Made by a program: the position numbers and the translations under genes. DNA of 26,898 bases from CAYTNY01 sp964439215 (GTDB taxonomy: Bacteria > Oederibacteriota > PGYV01 > CAYTNY01), in the NCBI GenBank assembly GCA_964439215.1, contig CAYTNY010000026.1, forward strand, positions 1-26,898, read 5' to 3'. The notes beneath the pieces are model-generated. The model had not been told where the DNA came from. It saw only the letters and a program-made list of their open reading frames with translations, and did not search any database. Below, piece after piece: positions 23,113-26,898 of this stretch; the stretch's first letter is position 1; each line of letters starts with the position of its first letter.

Positions 23113-26100
23113 TTATCTTGAAAGTTCAATATAAAAATTCAGGCATTTTGACTTTTCATCTGTTATGAGATTTATTTTATTATGCGCGCTGTTTATGGTG
23201 TAGTTTGAATACTTTCCGTTTTTGCAGCCGTTCTCATCCAGCCTGTATATTTCCGCGGCTTTGAATTTATTCACGCGCAGCTCTATGTCCGCATACACGG
23301 GTTCTATAATAATAGGGGATGTCCCGCCTGAGATAATGGATGTTCTTGAACTTCCGTATATCATATTTGAATTTGCGATTTCTCCCGCCGTATTAATAAG
23401 CAGTTTTTCCGATGAAGCAATATTTTCCCCGTCAAGGGAAGCGGCATATACGGAAGCGTATTCTGTTTTGGATTGAACCGTTATGTCCGGCATTCTGAAA
23501 GATTCTTTTCTTTTTAAAAAACCTGTGATGCCCTGGATTTTCGGCGTGTTCAGCTGAAAGATTCCTTCTCTGTGATTCCAGTAAAGTTCGCCGGTCATTG
23601 AAAGAGCGGCCCCTTTTTTTGTCCGGGGATTAAAGGGTTTTGAAGCTTTTGATTTATCAAATGTTTTGTATATTTTAATCATATGAGAACTCATGTAATC
23701 ACCATTAACCGCTTTGAACGAGGAAGAGGTATTGTTAAACATATCATCTTCAGAGACGTATTCAACAATGCTGTTCTTTCCGGTCTGCACATAACCGTTT
23801 CGGAAGATCATAACCGCAAGCGGCCATTGGGAAAGTGTATCATACCATCCTGAAAAATCCGCGAAATGGGTTATTGTATTTGTCCATTTGTGCTGAGCGA
23901 AATCAAACTGCATCATCGCGTCCCAGCCCTGAAATTTTGCGTAAGCCGCCATTATCACGGGCGCGCCTGAGCGGTATTGGTTGGGAGCGAGCCAGTTCCA
24001 TTCGCTTACGGTAAAAGGTTTGCCGAGTATTCTCTGATGAGCCAGTTCGGCTGCCGAATTTTTTTGGGATTTTAAAATCGGAAGGTTTTTGTATGAAATG
24101 TTTTCGCCCAGTGTCCAGCCGCCCGTCGGGTGATCCCAGTAACTGTGGCGGTCAATGAAATCGTAGCGGCTGTTTACAAAAAGCTCCGCATCCCAGAGCT
24201 CCCAGTGGTTGCTTCCGGAAATAAGCCCTTTAAATCCGAGCGAGCGTATGTAGTCGTAGATTTCATCATAGAATTTTATCTCGGTCTCCGCATAGAATTT
24301 TTTCGTGTCGGCGCATCTGCCCGCGCCTGTGCAGGAGAACATTGTTTTCCAGTCTTCCCAGTTTACGTCAAATACGGCTCTTTTTACGGAATTGTCATTG
24401 AAGTTTTCGGAATCTTTAAGGTTGTTTTTTCCCGCTTCATCCCATGCCTGTTTCAGGTCCTCCATTGTTTTGTATTTGTTCTTTAAATACCGGTTGAACA
24501 GTATGTCCAGTTTTTTGATATGGTATTCGGAAACATCGGGATTTCTGTCAATGTAAAACAGGGTGCTTTCGTTTACCATTTCGGAAAATACTATTGCGGG
24601 TTCGTTTTTGTATCTGGTTTTTGTGTATTTGTTTTCGTGTTCAAGAAGTTTTTTAATGTAGTCTTTTGTCAGTTCCTTCAGGCGTTCGTCAAAGAATATT
24701 ACCTCTTTGAATCCGCGCGGAACAGATTCATAATTATCAACGCCGTCGCCTTTCTTTGCTTCCCTGTGCACGAGAAAGTCAAGGAATATGTATATTCCGG
24801 CTTCTTTCAGTTTGTATACAAGGTAATCAAGGCGGTCAAGGGATTCTTTGTCAAATTCTTTTGTGTGGTTCCGGTCCTTTTTTATCAGTCCGGGATCTGA
24901 CCAGGGGGCGTCCATATGGTGCAGCCTGACAAGATTGCACCCGAGCTTTGCCAGTCTTTTAACCATAAGATCGGTTTCTTCTTTTGTCCCGAATATGCTT
25001 CCCGCTACTATGTTTGTTCCCCAGAAGAGAGCAGGGGTTTTGTTTTCAAATTCAAGCCGTCCGTTTGGAGTTGTTTTTATGAAGCCGTGTTTTCCGGCGG
25101 GAGCGTCAAGGGTATATGACATATCTATTACGGAATCATCCGAATAAGGGTCCTTTTTTGCGGAAAATTCCCACCAGTCATCCCTGTTTTCTTTCTGCGC
25201 AATTACGGGATGTATGTCATCTCCGTTTTTTGTCCGCTGGACAACGCTTATTTTGTCCAGCCACATTGTTCCCGAGGCCTGCAAAAGCCCGGCTGCTATT
25301 TCGGCGAATGCCGCGCCTTCGGGTATCAGATACGAGTTTTCCCATTTTGTCCATTCGCTGATATTGTCTGTTGTCTCGCCGGCAACATCCGGCCATCCGC
25401 CCGTGCGGTTTCCGCTTTTGTCGTGGAATTCAAGGGAGATTCTGGCTTTTTCCCAGGTATTGGATCCGGGCACAATATTTTTGGTTTTTACATAGCCTGT
25501 AAGTATAAGTACATAAGCATCGGGGTCAATGGGTATTTTCTGGGTTATCATTGAGTAGGCTTTTTTATCATTATGTATTTTATAGCAGTTTGGAGATTCA
25601 TAACCGGGTGATTCAAAGGATCCGGTGCCGTTTATCCAGCCGCCCCAGTAAAAAGGCTTATCGGCGCCGAACTCCATATCGCCGTTTTGTATGAAATTAT
25701 TTTTCTCGCGCGGTATATTAAGCTCGCCGCCCGGTTTTACGCTGATGTCATAAACCCAAAATTCGCCCGTGCAGTTTGCCATCTGGAGCTGCAGCTGCAT
25801 TTTTTCCGCGCCTTCAGGCACGCTGATTATATTTATTTTTTCAGAGCGGCCGGATGTTCCCTGCCATCTTCCGAGTTCGGGCCAGCCGCCGACCTGATTG
25901 TTTTTGCCGTCAAAGAACAGCACCATAATTCTTGCCATTTCCCATTCCTGAGCGCCGGGAACCACATCTTTGATTTTTATTTCCGCTTTTATTGTCAGCT
26001 GTCTGGTTTCTTTGTGATTAACCGGGATGTATTGTGAAAAATCCGCGTAGCGGGGGGATGTGTTCTTTATATATGCGTATGATGTGTCTTTGCCTTTTTT

Positions 26101-26238
26101 TATTTCCATATCTCCGCTGCTGTTCTGCGTCCAGCCGCGTGTTCCTTTGGAAAAATCCCCGTTTTTTACAAGCTCGGATGAAAACAGCGCGGATGAAAGG
26201 AAAAAGATAAAAGGAATTAAAAGAATGGTGCGTTTCAT
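23113..26238 (-). CDS. Secreted clan GH-A (GH5-like) glycoside hydrolase with two N-terminal CBMs
   Basis: A 1041-aa protein with a signal peptide at residues 1-20 (TILLIPFIFFLSSALFS). Two related beta-sandwich modules follow at about 23-168 (LVKNGDFSKGTRGW) and 182-335 (FIQNGDMEFGADKPFYWGGW), resembling CBM4/9-type carbohydrate-binding modules; both contain WE-ARI and GGWP, so they are duplicates. The catalytic barrel spans about 400-780: FWGTNIV, GCNLVRLHHMDAPW, FLDFLVH, with probable acid/base Glu557 in VFSEMVNES and nucleophile Glu746 in FTVSEWNWL. This suits a retaining clan A enzyme, GH5-like or a nearby family. A beta-rich C-terminal region of ~250 residues completes the chain. Substrate is unknown but presumably a plant or microbial polysaccharide. 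The ATG at 26238 is chosen because GGAGG lies just upstream; a TTG 12 nt earlier contains that SD. Confidence 0.87.
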   Translation of the reverse strand: MKRTILLIPFIFFLSSALFSSELVKNGDFSKGTRGWTQNSSGDMEIKKGKDTSYAYIKNTSPRYADFSQYIPVNHKETRQLTIKAEIKIKDVVPGAQEWEMARIMVLFFDGKNNQVGGWPELGRWQGTSGRSEKINIISVPEGAEKMQLQLQMANCTGEFWVYDISVKPGGELNIPREKNNFIQNGDMEFGADKPFYWGGWINGTGSFESPGYESPNCYKIHNDKKAYSMITQKIPIDPDAYVLILTGYVKTKNIVPGSNTWEKARISLEFHDKSGNRTGGWPDVAGETTDNISEWTKWENSYLIPEGAAFAEIAAGLLQASGTMWLDKISVVQRTKNGDDIHPVIAQKENRDDWWEFSAKKDPYSDDSVIDMSYTLDAPAGKHGFIKTTPNGRLEFENKTPALFWGTNIVAGSIFGTKEETDLMVKRLAKLGCNLVRLHHMDAPWSDPGLIKKDRNHTKEFDKESLDRLDYLVYKLKEAGIYIFLDFLVHREAKKGDGVDNYESVPRGFKEVIFFDERLKELTKDYIKKLLEHENKYTKTRYKNEPAIVFSEMVNESTLFYIDRNPDVSEYHIKKLDILFNRYLKNKYKTMEDLKQAWDEAGKNNLKDSENFNDNSVKRAVFDVNWEDWKTMFSCTGAGRCADTKKFYAETEIKFYDEIYDYIRSLGFKGLISGSNHWELWDAELFVNSRYDFIDRHSYWDHPTGGWTLGENISYKNLPILKSQKNSAAELAHQRILGKPFTVSEWNWLAPNQYRSGAPVIMAAYAKFQGWDAMMQFDFAQHKWTNTITHFADFSGWYDTLSQWPLAVMIFRNGYVQTGKNSIVEYVSEDDMFNNTSSSFKAVNGDYMSSHMIKIYKTFDKSKASKPFNPRTKKGAALSMTGELYWNHREGIFQLNTPKIQGITGFLKRKESFRMPDITVQSKTEYASVYAASLDGENIASSEKLLINTAGEIANSNMIYGSSRTSIISGGTSPIIIEPVYADIELRVNKFKAAEIYRLDENGCKNGKYSNYTINSAHNKINLITDEKSKCLNFYIELSR

Positions 26239-26297
26239 AAAAACCTCCAAGACAGTTATATCTTTCTTTGAGCCGGAAAAACTTATGCTATAAGCTT

Positions 26298-26325
26298 ACT
26301 ATATCAATATAATACAGAAAAGCAA
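26298..26325 (-). promoter_or_regulatory. Possible promoter of the GH5-like gene
   Basis: On the minus strand: TTGCTT (26325-26320), 16 nt, TATAGT (26303-26298). The -10 is good and the -35 is poor. The leader would be about 50 nt. Confidence 0.4.
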
Positions 26326-26650
26326 AAAAAGATGCATTTGAGAATAAGTTTAAGATGCAGGCGTCATAGAAAACCGCAGGTTTTGTCTGATTTTATTTAT
26401 TTTTTTGGCAGGTACAGCCGCGGTGTGGAGCAATACTCGGCCGGATGGTAAATATATGTTTAGTGATTTTTGTTTTGTGAAAACAAAACATCCAATTTTC
26501 CGGGCATCTAAATAGCCGGGTTTTAATTCTAGATGCGGCAGGATACGCTGCAATACAAATTAATGCAATAATAAAGCAGAGGAGTGGCTGCATATTTACG
26601 CGGGTAAATGGAATTATATGTATTTGTCGGGAATTAATATAAGGGTATTA

Positions 26651-26685
26651 AAATAAAAAAACCGGGAGGGTACACGGACCCTCCC
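26651..26685 (-). terminator. Intrinsic terminator-like hairpin (minus strand)
   Basis: GGGAGGGT (26664-26671) and ACCCTCCC (26678-26685) form a perfect 8-bp GC-rich stem with a 6-nt loop. Read on the minus strand it is followed by GG and a T-rich tract (26661-26651), so it can terminate transcripts entering from the right. It may equally be one copy of a dispersed G-rich palindrome. Confidence 0.55.
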
Positions 26686-26793
26686 CTACAAAGATATTAT
26701 GACAGCCCGTATAAATACATGAAGATGTGTTTTTGAAGCAGGAGAGGGGTTATATGTCCCTGAAAAGCCTGAACTCTTTTTCATGCTGTCTTT

Positions 26794-26867
26794 CCCCTCC
26801 ACCTCTATGGGGGAGGATAGAGTATGTTGCAGGCAGTCTTTTTGCCTGTTACATACTCTTGGAGGGG
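26794..26867. repeat. Three-stem inverted-repeat element (REP-like or structured RNA)
   Basis: An outer stem, CCCCTCCA (26794-26801) with TGGAGGGG (26860-26867), encloses two hairpins. One is CCTC (26802-26805) with GAGG (26813-26816). The other is long: AGAGTATGT-TG-CAGGCA (26819-26835) paired with TGCCTG-TT-ACATACTCT (26843-26859). All arms except the central 2-nt mismatch are perfect. No adjacent transposase is visible within the window. Confidence 0.6.
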
Positions 26868-26898
26868 GTTAAGCAGCGGCTGAACACTTAAGAATATA

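Larger units (their letters stand above)
26239..26898. other. Noncoding, hairpin-rich region at the right edge
   Basis: No credible gene was found on either strand; the short open frames here lack RBS and family features. The left part holds the GH5-like promoter. A perfect 9-bp hairpin, TTTTGTTTT-GTG-AAAACAAAA, lies at 26468-26488, flanked by pairing GAT/ATC. A G-rich hairpin is at 26664-26685, and a three-stem structure occupies 26794-26867. Confidence 0.6.

Noticed and set aside
26239..26250. TTG at 26250 as the start of the GH5-like protein
   Set aside because: The SD (GGAGG) lies inside those four codons and is well spaced for the ATG at 26238, where the signal peptide begins.
26350..26593. 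Small minus-strand genes in the right intergenic region
   Set aside because: Two overlapping frames, no SD, no recognisable features, and hairpins run through them.

Overview
The window looks like chromosomal DNA of an uncultured, free-living bacterium. It has rpsO-pnp housekeeping genes, sigma-70 promoters close to TTGACA/TATAAT, a sigma-54 activator with a well-placed -24/-12 promoter, very large multi-PAS kinases and secreted glycoside hydrolases. These fit a Gram-negative-type lineage, perhaps one of the candidate phyla rich in such kinases and intergenic repeats. That placement is a guess, because no marker here fixes the taxonomy. No transposase, CRISPR array, tRNA or rRNA was found.

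Layout. 1-2894 (-): a secreted GH8-type glycoside hydrolase with DUF11-like repeats, cut by the left edge. 3230-3571 (-): a small XRE regulator, divergent from a large signalling block. 3766-16427 (+): ten genes packed head to tail without an obvious terminator: Rcp1-like receiver, REC-multi-PAS-GAF histidine kinase (1330 aa), second multi-PAS-GAF kinase (1082 aa), CheY-like receiver, DUF4388 (PATAN) protein, two small membrane proteins, second CheY-like receiver, a six-TM PAS protein with no kinase, and a 16-repeat ankyrin protein. 16428-16909: a tandem-repeat tract, then the promoter and structured leader of rpsO. 16910-22681 (+): rpsO, pnp, a GldA-like dehydrogenase, a small membrane protein, and a zinc-ribbon/TPR/sigma-54 activator. 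22830-22845: a sigma-54 promoter driving a 61-aa protein of unknown function. 23113-26238 (-): a secreted two-CBM, GH5-like glycoside hydrolase. 26239-26898: no gene seen, but hairpin-rich DNA at the right edge.

How it may work together. The signalling block has two kinases, four receiver domains (three of them stand-alone) and no DNA-binding, cyclase or HPt output. Its output is therefore probably protein-protein, with DUF4388, the membrane pair and the ankyrin protein as candidate effectors. In cyanobacteria PATAN/DUF4388 proteins act on the type IV pilus machinery, so surface motility or secretion is a reasonable but unproven guess. The second regulatory unit is self-contained: a sigma-54 activator, possible upstream binding sites (GTTAAC repeats), a sigma-54 promoter and one small target gene. 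A further oddity is a near-perfect intrinsic terminator lying inside the first 20 codons of the dehydrogenase gene, just after pnp.
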